From Anaerotignum sp. MB30-C6 (GTDB lineage: Bacteria; Bacillota; Clostridia; Lachnospirales; Anaerotignaceae), in contig NZ_CP133078.1 of the NCBI RefSeq assembly GCF_030908465.1, positions 2,914,001 to 2,978,000 of the forward strand: a stretch of 64,000 nucleotides of DNA. Direction: 5' to 3'. The notes below the pieces were generated by a model. The model had not been told where the DNA came from and searched no databases. It worked only from the letters and a program-made list of their open reading frames with translations. The first letter of the stretch is position 1. The number at the start of each line of letters is the position of its first letter. This document shows positions 35,219-44,745 of this stretch, piece by piece. Made by a program: the position numbers and the translations under genes.

Positions 35219-36799
35219 ATGCGTTCAACATTTGCTGGGTTTACAACTGCCCAATTAGGACTACGTGCAAGCCAATATGGACTCAATGTAACGGGTCAAA
35301 ATATTTCAAATATTAATACAACAGGATATACAAGACAGGTAGTGGATCAAATCAGTCTAAACTTGAAAAATGCTGGCCGCTATGCCACAGGGGTTAACGT
35401 AGGCCATGGCGTTTTAGTTACGGGGATTTCTCAAGTAAGAGACCCCTATCTAGACATTCGATTCCGAAACGAAATTGGCAAGGTGGGGGAAGCCGACGTA
35501 AAACTAGCTGGTCTTAAAGAAATTGAATCCATTTTAGATGAGGTTGCCAAAGATGGTATTCAGTCGCAACTTGGCGACATGATGAAAATGTTGCAAAAAC
35601 TTTCTACAAATGTAAGCAGCAAGGAATTTGAAAACATGGTAAAATCCTCTGCGGACTCTTTAACAAAATTTATAAACCAATGTGCGAAACAATTGGAAAC
35701 CGTTCGTGAAAATCAGGAGTATAACCTAACTCAGGTTGATATCCCTGAAGTCAACAATATCCTCTCAAACATTGCAGAGTTAAATAAGTCAATTAAAGAT
35801 GGTCAAGTGAACGGAAACCCTGCCCTAGAACTTATTGATCAAAGAAATGTCCTGATCGACGAATTGGCTAGTTACGTAAAAATAGACGTAAAATATGTTC
35901 CCACTAAAATTTCAGAAAATTTAACCATTGACGAGCTACAAATTGATTTTGTTGGTGCAAATAAAACAATCAATCTCTTAGATCATGCAGGTCATGTGAA
36001 CTTTGAAATTCCCAATGGAACAACACAGCTAAATATCGTTGATAGCAACGGTAATCCTATTAAAGATGCCACTGGTAACACAATTGGTGAAAATATTTTC
36101 AGTGAACTGACCACAGGTTCCTTAAAAGCTTCTTTGGAGCTATTAAACAAGTCTGGCGAATTTGACGGAGACACCAACTCCTTTAGAGGTATTGGTTATT
36201 ACCAGCAGATGCTTGATGTTTTTGCAAACAAATTGGCCACCACATTTAACGATATAAATAACGCTGGCCTTCCTGCTGGCACACCCCCAGCAGACCTCCA
36301 CGATTTATTCGGTTCAACAGATGGAGGGCAAATTAACGCAAAAAATATTTGTATCGCTTCTGGATGGGCTAATTCTAAATATGGTATCACGGCCTCTGTC
36401 ACGTCAGATGGAAGCACTCCCCCTTCGGGAGCAAACGATAATATTTTGAAAATGATCTCGGCAATGCAAGCTGACCAAGAATTTATCTACGGCGGAACAC
36501 TTCCTGATCCCTCCGATGATATTACATTGTTTAAAGGTTCTTTCAATGAGTTTATTTCCAGCCTTAACTCCACTTTGGGTATTGATATTAAGTCCACAGG
36601 AACCCTACTAGACAACCATGTATCCGTTGCCAAGGAGATTTCCAATGCAAAGGACGCTATCTCTGGGGTGAGCCTTGACGAGGAAGGTATGAACTTATTG
36701 AGATATCAAAAATCCTACGCAGCAGCAGCAAGATTAATGACTACCTTGGATGAAGCATTAGACACCGTAATCAACAAAATGGGTATTGTAGGTAGATAA
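35219..36799 (+). CDS. flgK: Flagellar hook-associated protein 1 FlgK
   Basis: First junction protein between hook and filament. The 526-residue protein shows the hook/rod N-terminus (GLRASQYGLNVTGQNISNIN, then TTGYTRQVVDQIS), a long helical and variable middle, and the C-terminal SGVSLDEEGMNLLRYQKSYA and AAARLMTTLDEALDTVINKM. It lies 32 bases after flgN and 19 before flgL. Confidence 0.96.
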   Translation: MRSTFAGFTTAQLGLRASQYGLNVTGQNISNINTTGYTRQVVDQISLNLKNAGRYATGVNVGHGVLVTGISQVRDPYLDIRFRNEIGKVGEADVKLAGLKEIESILDEVAKDGIQSQLGDMMKMLQKLSTNVSSKEFENMVKSSADSLTKFINQCAKQLETVRENQEYNLTQVDIPEVNNILSNIAELNKSIKDGQVNGNPALELIDQRNVLIDELASYVKIDVKYVPTKISENLTIDELQIDFVGANKTINLLDHAGHVNFEIPNGTTQLNIVDSNGNPIKDATGNTIGENIFSELTTGSLKASLELLNKSGEFDGDTNSFRGIGYYQQMLDVFANKLATTFNDINNAGLPAGTPPADLHDLFGSTDGGQINAKNICIASGWANSKYGITASVTSDGSTPPSGANDNILKMISAMQADQEFIYGGTLPDPSDDITLFKGSFNEFISSLNSTLGIDIKSTGTLLDNHVSVAKEISNAKDAISGVSLDEEGMNLLRYQKSYAAAARLMTTLDEALDTVINKMGIVGR

Positions 36800-36818
36800 T
36801 GAAAAGGAGTTGCTTTAA

Positions 36819-37811
36819 ATGAGAATCACAACCAATCAGGTTTTACGAAATTACCAAACAAATCTTTCAAAATCAGCCGTGGAATTGGATAGTGCAAGAA
36901 ATCGGGTAATGACAAAAAGAAATTTCAACAAGGTTTCCGAAGACCCCGCATCGGCGGCAAAAGCTTATAAGCTAAGAAAAGAATATCTGGATAATGATAA
37001 TTACCTTGATAATGTTCAAAGCGTAATTTCTCACTTTGACGCCGCTGAGAGCAGCGCAATGCAAATGACTGAAATTGCCAAAGGGGCTAACGCACTTATT
37101 TTGGAAGGCATCAATGGAACCGCAAGCGAAGAACAACGAAAAACGATTGCAACCAGTCTTAGAAAAATGCAGGAATCCCTGGTAATGTCTGCAAACTCAA
37201 AACTTGGTGAAACCTTTCTTTTTGGGGGTGAAACAACGGACTCTGTCCCCTTTGAACTGGTTGATGGAAAGCTTCAGTACTTTGGCCTTGATGTTTCTAG
37301 CACCGACCCTGATGTGCAAGCCAAATTAAAAGATATGGTTGGGGAGGAAATCCTTGTAGATTTAGGTTTTGGTATGTCTTTTAGTGGGGGAAGTGTTGTT
37401 GGCAATAGTGCCTTTAATACTGCTTTTTCCGGCCTTAGCCCCCTTGGTTTTGGACAAAAGGATGGCATGGATCAAAACATTGTAAATCTACTAGGCGAAG
37501 TTGCAGATGAGTTGGAAAAAAATCCTGTTGATAAAGAAAAGCTAAATGATCTTTCCAAGCAATTTGACCAATCCAGAAGTAACCTCACCGACTTTGTTAC
37601 TGTTTTGGGTACAAAGAGCAACTTCCTTGAGTCTACCAAAAATCGTCTGGATGATAACCGCATTACACTGAATGAAGAAATTGTTTCAGTTGAACATGTA
37701 AATTTGGCAGAAGCAATTACAAGTTATTCATGGGCACAATTTGCATATAATGCTGCACTAAAGGTTGGTAATAGTATTTTGAGTCAATCATTTATAGATT
37801 TTATGAGATAA
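36819..37811 (+). CDS. flgL: Flagellar hook-associated protein 3 FlgL
   Basis: Second junction protein, bordering the filament. The 330-residue protein has a flagellin-like N-terminus (MRITTNQVLRNYQTNLSKSA, KVSEDPASAAKAYKLRKEY), the GETFLFGGE motif and the C-terminal helix EHVNLAEAITSYSWAQFAYN. Family length. Confidence 0.96.
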   Translation: MRITTNQVLRNYQTNLSKSAVELDSARNRVMTKRNFNKVSEDPASAAKAYKLRKEYLDNDNYLDNVQSVISHFDAAESSAMQMTEIAKGANALILEGINGTASEEQRKTIATSLRKMQESLVMSANSKLGETFLFGGETTDSVPFELVDGKLQYFGLDVSSTDPDVQAKLKDMVGEEILVDLGFGMSFSGGSVVGNSAFNTAFSGLSPLGFGQKDGMDQNIVNLLGEVADELEKNPVDKEKLNDLSKQFDQSRSNLTDFVTVLGTKSNFLESTKNRLDDNRITLNEEIVSVEHVNLAEAITSYSWAQFAYNAALKVGNSILSQSFIDFMR

Positions 37812-37839
37812 AAAAATATAGTGAGAGGGGCGGAGTACG

Positions 37840-38445
37840 GTGGAACCATTATTAAAAATTACGACAATACCGTTATCCTTTGAAATGAAGGTTAATAATG
37901 CACGCTTAGAATATAAAAACTCAAACGCTGAACTAGAACTTACAAGAGATTCTGGAGGTCTCAGAATTAAAAGCAACCCAATCAGGTTGGATATCGATTC
38001 TTTTGAGTGTTATAATTCTGTAAATCCATCACTCAGAACAAGCATTAAAGATGCCGCTGAAAAAGGTAAGATGGCGGCCTACGAAGCTACCGCAGCATAT
38101 GCACGGGAAGGTAAATTGTTTCTGAATGCGAAGATAGGTGAAGATGTGATTGGGAAAATCGTAAGTTCTAAAATGGAAGTCAATACAAACGTGGGCTTAG
38201 CCTTTACCCCTACTGCAAAACCCGAGTTGAATTGGTCTGACCCAGAAATAACCATTCAGTATGAACTAGATAAACTTAACTTTGAATGGAAAGTAATGAA
38301 CGGGAACTTTGAGTTTATACCAGGGAATATCGAAATATCCATTACACAACAACCCGATGTTGTCATTGAATATGTGGGCAGCCCTATCTATGTGCCACCA
38401 AGTGCCGACCCTGAGTATGTTCCTACTACCGATTTAAGAGCATAA
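37840..38445 (+). CDS. DUF6470 (YviE-like) protein
   Basis: A 201-residue protein in the slot that yviE occupies in the Bacillus flgM-flgK-flgL-yviE-fliW-csrA operon. It has a beta-rich N-terminus (MKVNNARLEYKNSNAELELT), an Ala-rich helical centre (KGKMAAYEATAAYAREGKLF) and a C-terminal ITQQPDVVIEYVGSPIYVPP. It is read from a GTG at 37840. The function is unknown; the conserved context ties it to filament assembly. Confidence 0.85.
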   Translation: MEPLLKITTIPLSFEMKVNNARLEYKNSNAELELTRDSGGLRIKSNPIRLDIDSFECYNSVNPSLRTSIKDAAEKGKMAAYEATAAYAREGKLFLNAKIGEDVIGKIVSSKMEVNTNVGLAFTPTAKPELNWSDPEITIQYELDKLNFEWKVMNGNFEFIPGNIEISITQQPDVVIEYVGSPIYVPPSADPEYVPTTDLRA

Positions 38446-38462
38446 TTAAACGAGGTGAATAA

Positions 38463-38906
38463 ATGGAACTGGTAACAAAATATTTTTCTAACATGGAATT
38501 TAGTGATAAAGATGTTATTTTGTTTGAAAATGGCCTTTTTGGATTTGAACAGTTCAAAAAGTTCATACTAATCAGATTTGAAAACAATAGCAGTTCTCCC
38601 ATTTGTCTGCAAAGTATAGATGATGGAAATATTGCCTTTGTAATGATAAATCCCTATGACTTTATTCCCGATTATAGTGTACCCCTTGGGGCTGAAGACT
38701 ATAAAGATTTAAAGTTAGAGGATACAAATAATCTAGCGGTATATAATATTTGTGTACTAAAGGATGATGTCCCACAAAGTACCACAAACTTAAGGTGTCC
38801 TGTCATCGTGAATACTGAAACTAGATTAGCAAAGCAAATTGTTTTGGATAATACGGATTATCCTTTTAAGTATCCCTTTCAAAAGCTTATAAATAAGGAG
38901 GGCTGA
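38463..38906 (+). CDS. fliW: Flagellar assembly factor FliW
   Basis: Binds CsrA, or flagellin, to couple flagellin synthesis to export. The 147-residue protein has VILFENGLFGFEQFKKFILI near the start, PICLQSIDDGNIAFVMINPY and NLRCPVIVNTETRLAKQIVL. The adjacent csrA starts one base after its stop, which keeps the antagonist pair at matched levels. Confidence 0.96.
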   Translation: MELVTKYFSNMEFSDKDVILFENGLFGFEQFKKFILIRFENNSSSPICLQSIDDGNIAFVMINPYDFIPDYSVPLGAEDYKDLKLEDTNNLAVYNICVLKDDVPQSTTNLRCPVIVNTETRLAKQIVLDNTDYPFKYPFQKLINKEG

Positions 38907-38907
38907 T

Positions 38908-39132
38908 ATGCTGGTATTACAGAGGAAAACTGGTCAATCCATATATATAGGCGATGATATTAAAATTACAATACAGGATATCACCTCTGATAAAGTGAAA
39001 ATTTCCATTGAGGCGCCAAAAGATATCCCCATCGTTCGTGAGGAACTAAAACTTGCCTCAATGAGTAACCAAGAGGCGTTAACCTCTACGAGCAACTCCA
39101 TTGAGCTGCTGAAAAAAATATTTGATAAATAA
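38908..39132 (+). CDS. csrA: Carbon storage/translation regulator CsrA
   Basis: RNA-binding homodimer that represses translation of flagellin and other messages by covering GGA motifs. The 74-residue protein has the canonical MLVLQRKTGQSIYIGDDIKI and a VKISIEAPKDIPIVREEL block with the RNA-contact Arg (VREE). The start has GGAGGG. Last gene of the operon; a terminator follows within four bases. Confidence 0.97.
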   Translation: MLVLQRKTGQSIYIGDDIKITIQDITSDKVKISIEAPKDIPIVREELKLASMSNQEALTSTSNSIELLKKIFDK

Positions 39133-39135
39133 TAA

Positions 39136-39173
39136 AAAGGAAATGCCGTTTTTGGTATTTCCTTTCATTTTTT
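39136..39173 (+). terminator. Terminator of the flgM-csrA operon
   Basis: AAAGGAAATGCC / GGTATTTCCTTT (one G-U type mismatch), 6-base loop, then CATTTTTTAAT. Confidence 0.9.
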
Positions 39174-39249
39174 AATAAACTTTTTACCAAATAAAAAAGG
39201 TGAAACAATTTTCATTGCAACACCCTATTCCTTAACCATGGTATTATTT

Positions 39250-40068
39250 TTAAATATAAGCCTTCCCTGTGGCAACAATAGAAATATAGCCAGAAATCTG
39301 CAAGGATGTAAGTTTCCCCTCTTTTACAGTTGCCTCAACACCCATTACCCCTCCAGGTTGCTTGCACTGCAAAGAAATGTCCTTTCCTGCTTGCATTGCC
39401 AAATAAGCGCCTATGGCAGAGGTTCCGCTTCCGCAGCCTTTCTCCCAAACTAAACTAGCTCCCTTCAGGCAAACAAGTGGTTCTAACTGCTCTGTTCTTT
39501 CATCCCAAAGGATTATCCCGAAAGCATCGGGCATTCTTTCCTCCCACATAAAAGCCGCCTGTTCCGCCATGTTTTTGGCATCTTCTCCCCATAGCTCTCG
39601 CTTCACAATAATATGGGATATCCCTTCAAAACGCACCACGGGCAATTCATAAACTGCCCTGCCCAGCTGAAACGTCTCTGTCTCTACAGACAAAGGCTTA
39701 GGCATGTCTACCCTTCCATAATACCCCTGGTCCTGTTTCTTTTGAACTTCACAAGAAATCAATTCTTTTGCACCGGATACTTCCAACAAAACTGTTTCTT
39801 TCACGCCCAAGGGTATATGCTTTTGCTCCATCAGCCATGCAGCTAGGGACATGGTTGCATTTCCACAAAATTCTCCTGCCATCATGCGCAAAGCCTTTGC
39901 AGCACGTTTATCCTCAGGCTCATGGATAAAGCCCGTCTGCTCGCCGTAAACGCCATCATACGCCATTAGCTTCTGTGCGATCCCTAATTGATTTTCCGGT
40001 GGAATTTCAGTTTCCACCAAAATGGTCATGTTTTGAGTTGGGCTAGTTTTAATAAATTCTATTTCCAT
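39250..40068 (-). CDS. DapF-fold amino-acid racemase/epimerase-like protein
   Basis: A 272-residue cytosolic enzyme of the PLP-independent diaminopimelate-epimerase superfamily. Two catalytic Cys are visible: Cys68 in GEFCGNATMS and Cys212 in EKGCGSGTSAIGAY. The motifs differ from true DapF (GNGARC and ACGTG), and resemble those of histidine racemases such as CntK. It is the last gene of an amino-acid uptake operon, so racemising the imported amino acid is a fair guess; the substrate is not readable. ATG 40068 is chosen over a GTG two codons upstream because GAGG is then well spaced. Confidence 0.78.
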   Translation of the reverse strand: MEIEFIKTSPTQNMTILVETEIPPENQLGIAQKLMAYDGVYGEQTGFIHEPEDKRAAKALRMMAGEFCGNATMSLAAWLMEQKHIPLGVKETVLLEVSGAKELISCEVQKKQDQGYYGRVDMPKPLSVETETFQLGRAVYELPVVRFEGISHIIVKRELWGEDAKNMAEQAAFMWEERMPDAFGIILWDERTEQLEPLVCLKGASLVWEKGCGSGTSAIGAYLAMQAGKDISLQCKQPGGVMGVEATVKEGKLTSLQISGYISIVATGKAYI

Positions 40069-40081
40069 AAGCACCTCGCCT

Positions 40082-40843
40082 TTACTGTTGAAAGCGTCCC
40101 AAAAAAGCTTTTGTTCGTTCCTGCTTGGGATTATTTATTACCTCTTCCGGTGCGCCTTCTTCTACAATAACTCCACCATCCATAAAAATAATATGATTTG
40201 ATACATCTCTAGCAAAAGACATTTCATGGGTTACAATGACCATTGTCATATGTTCCGCCGCTAAATCCTTAATAACCTTGAGGATTTCCCCTGTCAACTC
40301 TGGGTCAAGGGCTGAAGTGGGCTCATCAAAAAATAGAATTTCAGGTTTCATTGCCAATGCACGAGCTATGGAAACACGCTGTTGCTGGCCACCGGAAAGC
40401 TGATGAGGGTAAGCGTCCTCTTTATCAGAAAGACCCATTTTCGCCAAAAGTTCCCTCGCCTCAGCATATACTTCATCCTTCGGTCGTTTTCCAATTAAAA
40501 TTGGTGGTTCCGTTATATTTCTCATAACGGAATAGTGGGGAAATAAATTAAAATTTTGGAATACTAGGCCAAAGTGTTTTTTGATTTCTCTAAGCTTATT
40601 GTCATCGCTATATATAGATTTTCCAGTGCCATCCGCTTTTGTAGCATGGTTCCCTAAGTAAATTAAATCGCCACCGTCCATGGTCTCCAGTAAAGTGGCA
40701 CAACGTAACAATGTAGACTTTCCCGATCCAGAAGGTCCAATGATGGATACAACTTGTCCTTCTGATACAGAAAGAGAAATATCCTTCAATACCTCGTTGT
40801 CACCAAATTTTTTATTACAGTGGTTTATTTCCAATACCTTCAT
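40082..40843 (-). CDS. Polar amino-acid ABC transporter ATP-binding protein
   Basis: The 253-residue GlnQ/HisP-type ATPase. Walker [10 protein letters not shown] (about residues 36-44), Q-loop in [17 protein letters not shown], signature [16 protein letters not shown], Walker [16 protein letters not shown] and the switch His in [13 protein letters not shown] are all intact. An insertion of about 15 residues around [18 protein letters not shown] is common in this family. Lies 14 bases after the permease gene. Confidence 0.95.
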   Translation of the reverse strand: MKVLEINHCNKKFGDNEVLKDISLSVSEGQVVSIIGPSGSGKSTLLRCATLLETMDGGDLIYLGNHATKADGTGKSIYSDDNKLREIKKHFGLVFQNFNLFPHYSVMRNITEPPILIGKRPKDEVYAEARELLAKMGLSDKEDAYPHQLSGGQQQRVSIARALAMKPEILFFDEPTSALDPELTGEILKVIKDLAAEHMTMVIVTHEMSFARDVSNHIIFMDGGVIVEEGAPEEVINNPKQERTKAFLGRFQQ

Positions 40844-40857
40844 TTTTGTTGCCCTCC

Positions 40858-41589
40858 TTACCGATAATAACTCAAGGATTTTTCCACCCGTTCCATTACA
40901 TACGCAACGACCCAGTTAAATATAAAGTAGAATACACCTGCAATAAATAGGGGAATAATCGTTGTTTTGGCTGCTGCAATCTGCTTTGCCAAGGTAAACA
41001 TTTCCGTATAGTTTAATACAAAGGCCATAGCAGTGTCCTTTACCAATGTAATAATTTCGTTGGTAACAGGAGGTAAAATACGTTTCACCATTTGAGGGAA
41101 AACAATCTTGAAAAAGGTTTGATATTTATTGTATCCCAAAACCGAAGCCGCTTCATACTGGCCAACGGGAATGGATTCAATACCAGAACGGTAGATTTCT
41201 GCAAAGTATGCAGCGTAGTTTACGGAAAAACCAATTAAGACTGCCATAAAGCGGTAGCTTTTGCTAAGGGTCACACCAAAAATATAGTATGGTGCAAAAT
41301 AAACGACCAAAAGCTGTAACATTAAGGGTGTACCCCTCAAAATGGAAATGTAGACTTTTGCTAGAAATTGAATAGGCTTAAAGTTTCCAATCCATTTACG
41401 AAGACCTTTTTCCTGAAATTTATCTTCAGGGAGCAAAAAAGCAAAAGGCGCCCATTTTGACATACGGCCAAAGGCCACTAAAAGACCCAAAGGCATAGAA
41501 AATACCAATGTCAAAACGAAAATAAATAACGTTGCCAGCATACCTCCTGCAAGTTGCTGTATAATACTTAGATATTCGGCTATATCCAT
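40858..41589 (-). CDS. Polar amino-acid ABC transporter permease
   Basis: The 243-residue membrane subunit of the HisM/GlnP class. About five helices are visible, with the N-terminal [20 protein letters not shown], the [20 protein letters not shown] block and the EAA loop [20 protein letters not shown] that docks the ATPase. A single permease gene means a homodimeric channel. Confidence 0.94.
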   Translation of the reverse strand: MDIAEYLSIIQQLAGGMLATLFIFVLTLVFSMPLGLLVAFGRMSKWAPFAFLLPEDKFQEKGLRKWIGNFKPIQFLAKVYISILRGTPLMLQLLVVYFAPYYIFGVTLSKSYRFMAVLIGFSVNYAAYFAEIYRSGIESIPVGQYEAASVLGYNKYQTFFKIVFPQMVKRILPPVTNEIITLVKDTAMAFVLNYTEMFTLAKQIAAAKTTIIPLFIAGVFYFIFNWVVAYVMERVEKSLSYYR

Positions 41590-41641
41590 AAAAAACGTCC
41601 CGTCCTTTCCAGTTATTTACATGATTCATTTAAAGCGGGAC

Positions 41642-41667
41642 AAGCGTGCCGGATTTCCGGCACGCTT
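41642..41667 (-). promoter_or_regulatory. Intercistronic hairpin between binding-protein and permease genes
   Basis: AAGCGTGCCGGA/TCCGGCACGCTT with a minimal loop and no T-run on the transcript exit. Probably a stability hairpin favouring the binding-protein message, like the one between mglB and mglA. Confidence 0.78.
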
Positions 41668-41694
41668 CATTAACCCCTTTATTCTTTATTAAAA

Positions 41695-42540
41695 TTATTT
41701 GCCAAGGCAAACCATCTGATCCAGATTGTAATCTTTATAATTAGCTACGATAGAATCAAAAGTACCATCTTCTACCATTTCATATAAAGTTTCCTGAACC
41801 TGATCTCTCAGCTGGGTATCGTCCAATCTAAAGCCGATTGCATACTGTTCTGTGGAAAGAGGTTCTTCCATCATTTCAAAGCCTTCGCCACGAGAAGATA
41901 ACTGATACTGAGCCACACCGATATCTACTGCAATGGCGTCAATAGAACCTGCTTCTAAATTCATAAATGCTGTATTATAATCTGCAGTCTGCTCCAAAGA
42001 TGCAAAGCTCGCCGCCAAAGCCAGGTTTTCTTCATTGTCTTCTTCATTTGTTAAAGCGGCCAATGCAGATGAGTCCGCTTGTGTCATAACAACTTTGTCT
42101 GCCAAATCAGCCTCTGTTTTAATCCCTGAATCTGATTTTACCACAAATACAATGCTGTTATCAACATAAGGATCAGAGAAAGTATAATTTGCTTCTCTGC
42201 CTGTCATTGTAAAGCCATTCCAGATACAGTCGATAGAGCCGCTGTTTAACTCCATATCCTTGGCATCCCAGTCGATAGGCTGTTTTACCAACTCCCAGCC
42301 ACGACGTTCACAAACCTCTGCCGCCAAGTCCAAGTCAAAACCTACATAATCCCCTGCTTCGTTACGGTAACCGTAAGGAGGATATTCTGCATCAAAACCT
42401 ACAATTAATTTTGTACGCTCCTTAGTTGCAGTATTATCTGCCGCAGGTGCCTCATTTGCCCCAGCATCGCCACCGCCACAGCCTGCTAATACAGAAACGC
42501 TCATTACCATTGTCAAGAACAGTGCTAAATATTTTTTCAT
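41695..42540 (-). CDS. Amino-acid ABC transporter substrate-binding lipoprotein
   Basis: A 281-residue receptor tethered to the membrane: lipoprotein signal with lipobox LAGC (Cys21), then a type-II binding-protein fold of the polar amino-acid family (LIVGFDAEYPPYGYRNEAGD, YVGFDLDLAAEVCERRGWEL, SGSIDCIWNGFTMTGREANY, TFSDPYVDNSIVFVVK). First gene of the operon. A direct repeat of GTGGTAAT (two copies, about 42606-42621) overlaps a TATAAT-like box upstream and could be an operator. Ligand class: polar or basic amino acid, not further resolved. Confidence 0.94.
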   Translation of the reverse strand: MKKYLALFLTMVMSVSVLAGCGGGDAGANEAPAADNTATKERTKLIVGFDAEYPPYGYRNEAGDYVGFDLDLAAEVCERRGWELVKQPIDWDAKDMELNSGSIDCIWNGFTMTGREANYTFSDPYVDNSIVFVVKSDSGIKTEADLADKVVMTQADSSALAALTNEEDNEENLALAASFASLEQTADYNTAFMNLEAGSIDAIAVDIGVAQYQLSSRGEGFEMMEEPLSTEQYAIGFRLDDTQLRDQVQETLYEMVEDGTFDSIVANYKDYNLDQMVCLGK

Positions 42541-42670
42541 TCTTCATTTCCCCTTTTTTATATTGTCTACTTTTACGACCAACCTGTCGCTTTATTCTTT
42601 ATTATATTACCACATTACCACACTAAAGTAAAGTGCTATTTTTATATTTTTTGAAGTTTTTTGAGGAATA

Positions 42671-42701
42671 AAAAAAGCGAACATCGATTGTCCGCTTTTT
42701 T
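42671..42701 (-). terminator. Terminator after sipL
   Basis: An A-rich/T-rich hairpin with GCG-A-ACA / TGT-C-CGC core (42677-42683, 42689-42695) and a T-run on the minus-strand exit. The 300 bases between the amino-acid operon and sipL hold this and the operon promoter region only. Confidence 0.78.
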
Positions 42702-42840
42702 ATAAAGACGTAAAAAAATTCTTTGTTTCTGAACAAGCCAGTTTCTACTTTGTTTTTCATTAACCCCCAGCACCTTATGAAACCGTCTGACACAATATCA
42801 GATATTATACGAGACTCATAGCAAATGATTCTCATACTCA

Positions 42841-44403
42841 TCAATGAATCATTTTAATAATTAAAATCTTTTGACCCGGATAAATTTTGTTTGGATCTTC
42901 GATGTCGTTTACCATCAAAATGCGTTCAATGGTAGTATCAAAGCATTTTGCAATTTTCCAAAGGCTATCTCCGGGTTGCACTGTATAAATGACTGCACCC
43001 GCCAAGAATTTCTGTGATTTATCACAATCCTTAAGACGAATATCTGTTACAACTTGTGCCGTTTCTTGCCTCTTTGCATCTACTTCAAGCATGATAGAGG
43101 CAAAGAGCTCCCCTTCTTTATCAGAAAGAATTTGGAAGTCCATTTCTTCCACACTCCCTCTTGCAGAAGCCTCATCCTCTGAAGTAACACCCTTCATCTC
43201 TATTTTCTGGCTAAAGGGAATGCCCCTTTTCACCATGCATACAGCATGATCATCCTCTTGGCAGAAATATAAAATTTCTACCGTTAGAACACCATCTACT
43301 TCAATCATATCCTCTTCTGCTTCCACATCCTGTATGAGAAGACTTCCCCATGCTTTGCCAGCCTGCAGCATTGGCCGTTCATCTTTATCCAAAGTAAGTT
43401 TCTCTTTTAAAGAGAATTGATTTTTTACTCGACCCACAGAAGCAGGATATGTTATATTTTCCCGCATAACCTCCGTTTCCATTCCTGGAGCGTAGGCATC
43501 CGTAACCACTTCCTTCTCGGAAACATCCCATGCCGATATATCCCCCAAAATCGTTACATCAACATCTAAAATCCTCGGTTCACCATCATCATCAAGGGCA
43601 GTTTTAATAGAGGTTTCATCAATACTCAAGTCCATATCGACGGTACTTTTTGGCGTTATTCCCTCTGCCTCAATATACCCGTTAAAAGGAATTTTTTCGC
43701 TTAAAACATGAATAGTACCTGTACCTTGATCATCGGTGTATAGGATATCTACCATTAAATTACTACGAACCATTACCTTCCCATCCATGGGACGAACTTC
43801 TTGATCAGTCAAGGAGAATTCGCTACTTAAGATTTCTCCTAGGGCTGCTGCCGTCTGTGGCAAAGTAATCTCTTCTTTTATTGTAAACCTGTCCTTTTTC
43901 TCAGCTACTACTTCTTCCATGCGAAGCTTGCCTTCCAAAAAGGCCATGCCATTGCCCTCACTGGGAACAACTACATCTACTTTATGTATACGGTCTGCAG
44001 TTGCAGTCAGCCCAATTACAGCCTTTACACCCAACTTTCTATCATTGATCACTTGACAATCCAAATGCTCTAGTGCTGTTGTCAATTTCACCTGCATATC
44101 CTTTTCCAGGCCATCCATATAAATTACATCTTCAATCGGCAGGCTAGCACACATTGCATATACAGCATCTTCTCCTTTGTCGGAACAATATAGAATGTTA
44201 AGATCTAAATCACCTGAGACACTGATTCGATCATCTCCAACCCGAACATCCTTCATTCTAACTTTCCCATGGCAACTCAATACTTCATTTACATCAGGCT
44301 TGCTGTCAGGCGCGATGATATCTCCTTCCAGCAAGATCTGAGAAGCTTGCTTCCCACCCTGCTGTTTCAATACGATTTTTTCTCTTTCCCATTCCATCGG
44401 CAT
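42841..44403 (-). CDS. sipL: SipL-like spore morphogenesis protein (DUF3794/SPOCS repeats plus LysM)
   Basis: A 520-residue protein with three DUF3794 (SPOCS) repeats and a C-terminal LysM domain (VQPGDSLWKIAKCFDTTIER, then NKIYPGQKILIIK; about residues 472-518). This is the layout of Clostridioides SipL, the functional counterpart of SpoVID, which binds SpoIVA through LysM to attach the coat to the forespore. Each repeat shows a D..(V/I)LY(C/T)-type block (NILYCSDKGEDAVYAM, DILYTDDQGTGTIHVL, EILYFCQEDDHAVCMV). The start has AAGGAGG. Its presence argues that the organism forms spores. Confidence 0.85.
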   Translation of the reverse strand: MPMEWEREKIVLKQQGGKQASQILLEGDIIAPDSKPDVNEVLSCHGKVRMKDVRVGDDRISVSGDLDLNILYCSDKGEDAVYAMCASLPIEDVIYMDGLEKDMQVKLTTALEHLDCQVINDRKLGVKAVIGLTATADRIHKVDVVVPSEGNGMAFLEGKLRMEEVVAEKKDRFTIKEEITLPQTAAALGEILSSEFSLTDQEVRPMDGKVMVRSNLMVDILYTDDQGTGTIHVLSEKIPFNGYIEAEGITPKSTVDMDLSIDETSIKTALDDDGEPRILDVDVTILGDISAWDVSEKEVVTDAYAPGMETEVMRENITYPASVGRVKNQFSLKEKLTLDKDERPMLQAGKAWGSLLIQDVEAEEDMIEVDGVLTVEILYFCQEDDHAVCMVKRGIPFSQKIEMKGVTSEDEASARGSVEEMDFQILSDKEGELFASIMLEVDAKRQETAQVVTDIRLKDCDKSQKFLAGAVIYTVQPGDSLWKIAKCFDTTIERILMVNDIEDPNKIYPGQKILIIKMIH

Positions 44404-44600
44404 AAAAAACCTCCTTCGCTATTCTTGCGGCAGTTTTCAGACACTGATTTCGGGCTTTTCCCTTTTCTCGGTCACCATCCACCCTTTGTCTATATATTAA
44501 TATATTGACTTCCTTCCATTGTATTCCTAAAACCGAAGGGTTTCTGAGAAAAAATCTACTTCTTTTTCGTCCAGGTGAACAAGAAAATTTGTATCAATTG

Positions 44601-44650
44601 AAAAACCCCTTTGTGCATAACTCATTAAAATAAGTATTCACAAAGGGGTT
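44601..44650 (-). terminator. Terminator between lepB and sipL
   Basis: A perfect 12-bp stem AACCCCTTTGTG / CACAAAGGGGTT (44604-44615, 44639-44650) with a long 23-base loop and TTTTT after it on the minus strand. About 95 bases past lepB. The rest of 44404-44745 shows no gene. Confidence 0.7.
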
Positions 44651-44745
44651 CTCATTTCTTTATTCATTTTTCCTGCAAAATTAAACTGCAGAAGGAAATT
44701 TTTTTCAGGAATAAACCACAAAAGAGGCTTTATAACCCAAATACC

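Noticed and set aside
42623..42844. A 73-codon minus-strand frame between sipL and the amino-acid operon
   Set aside because: It spans the sipL terminator hairpin and resembles nothing; treated as chance.
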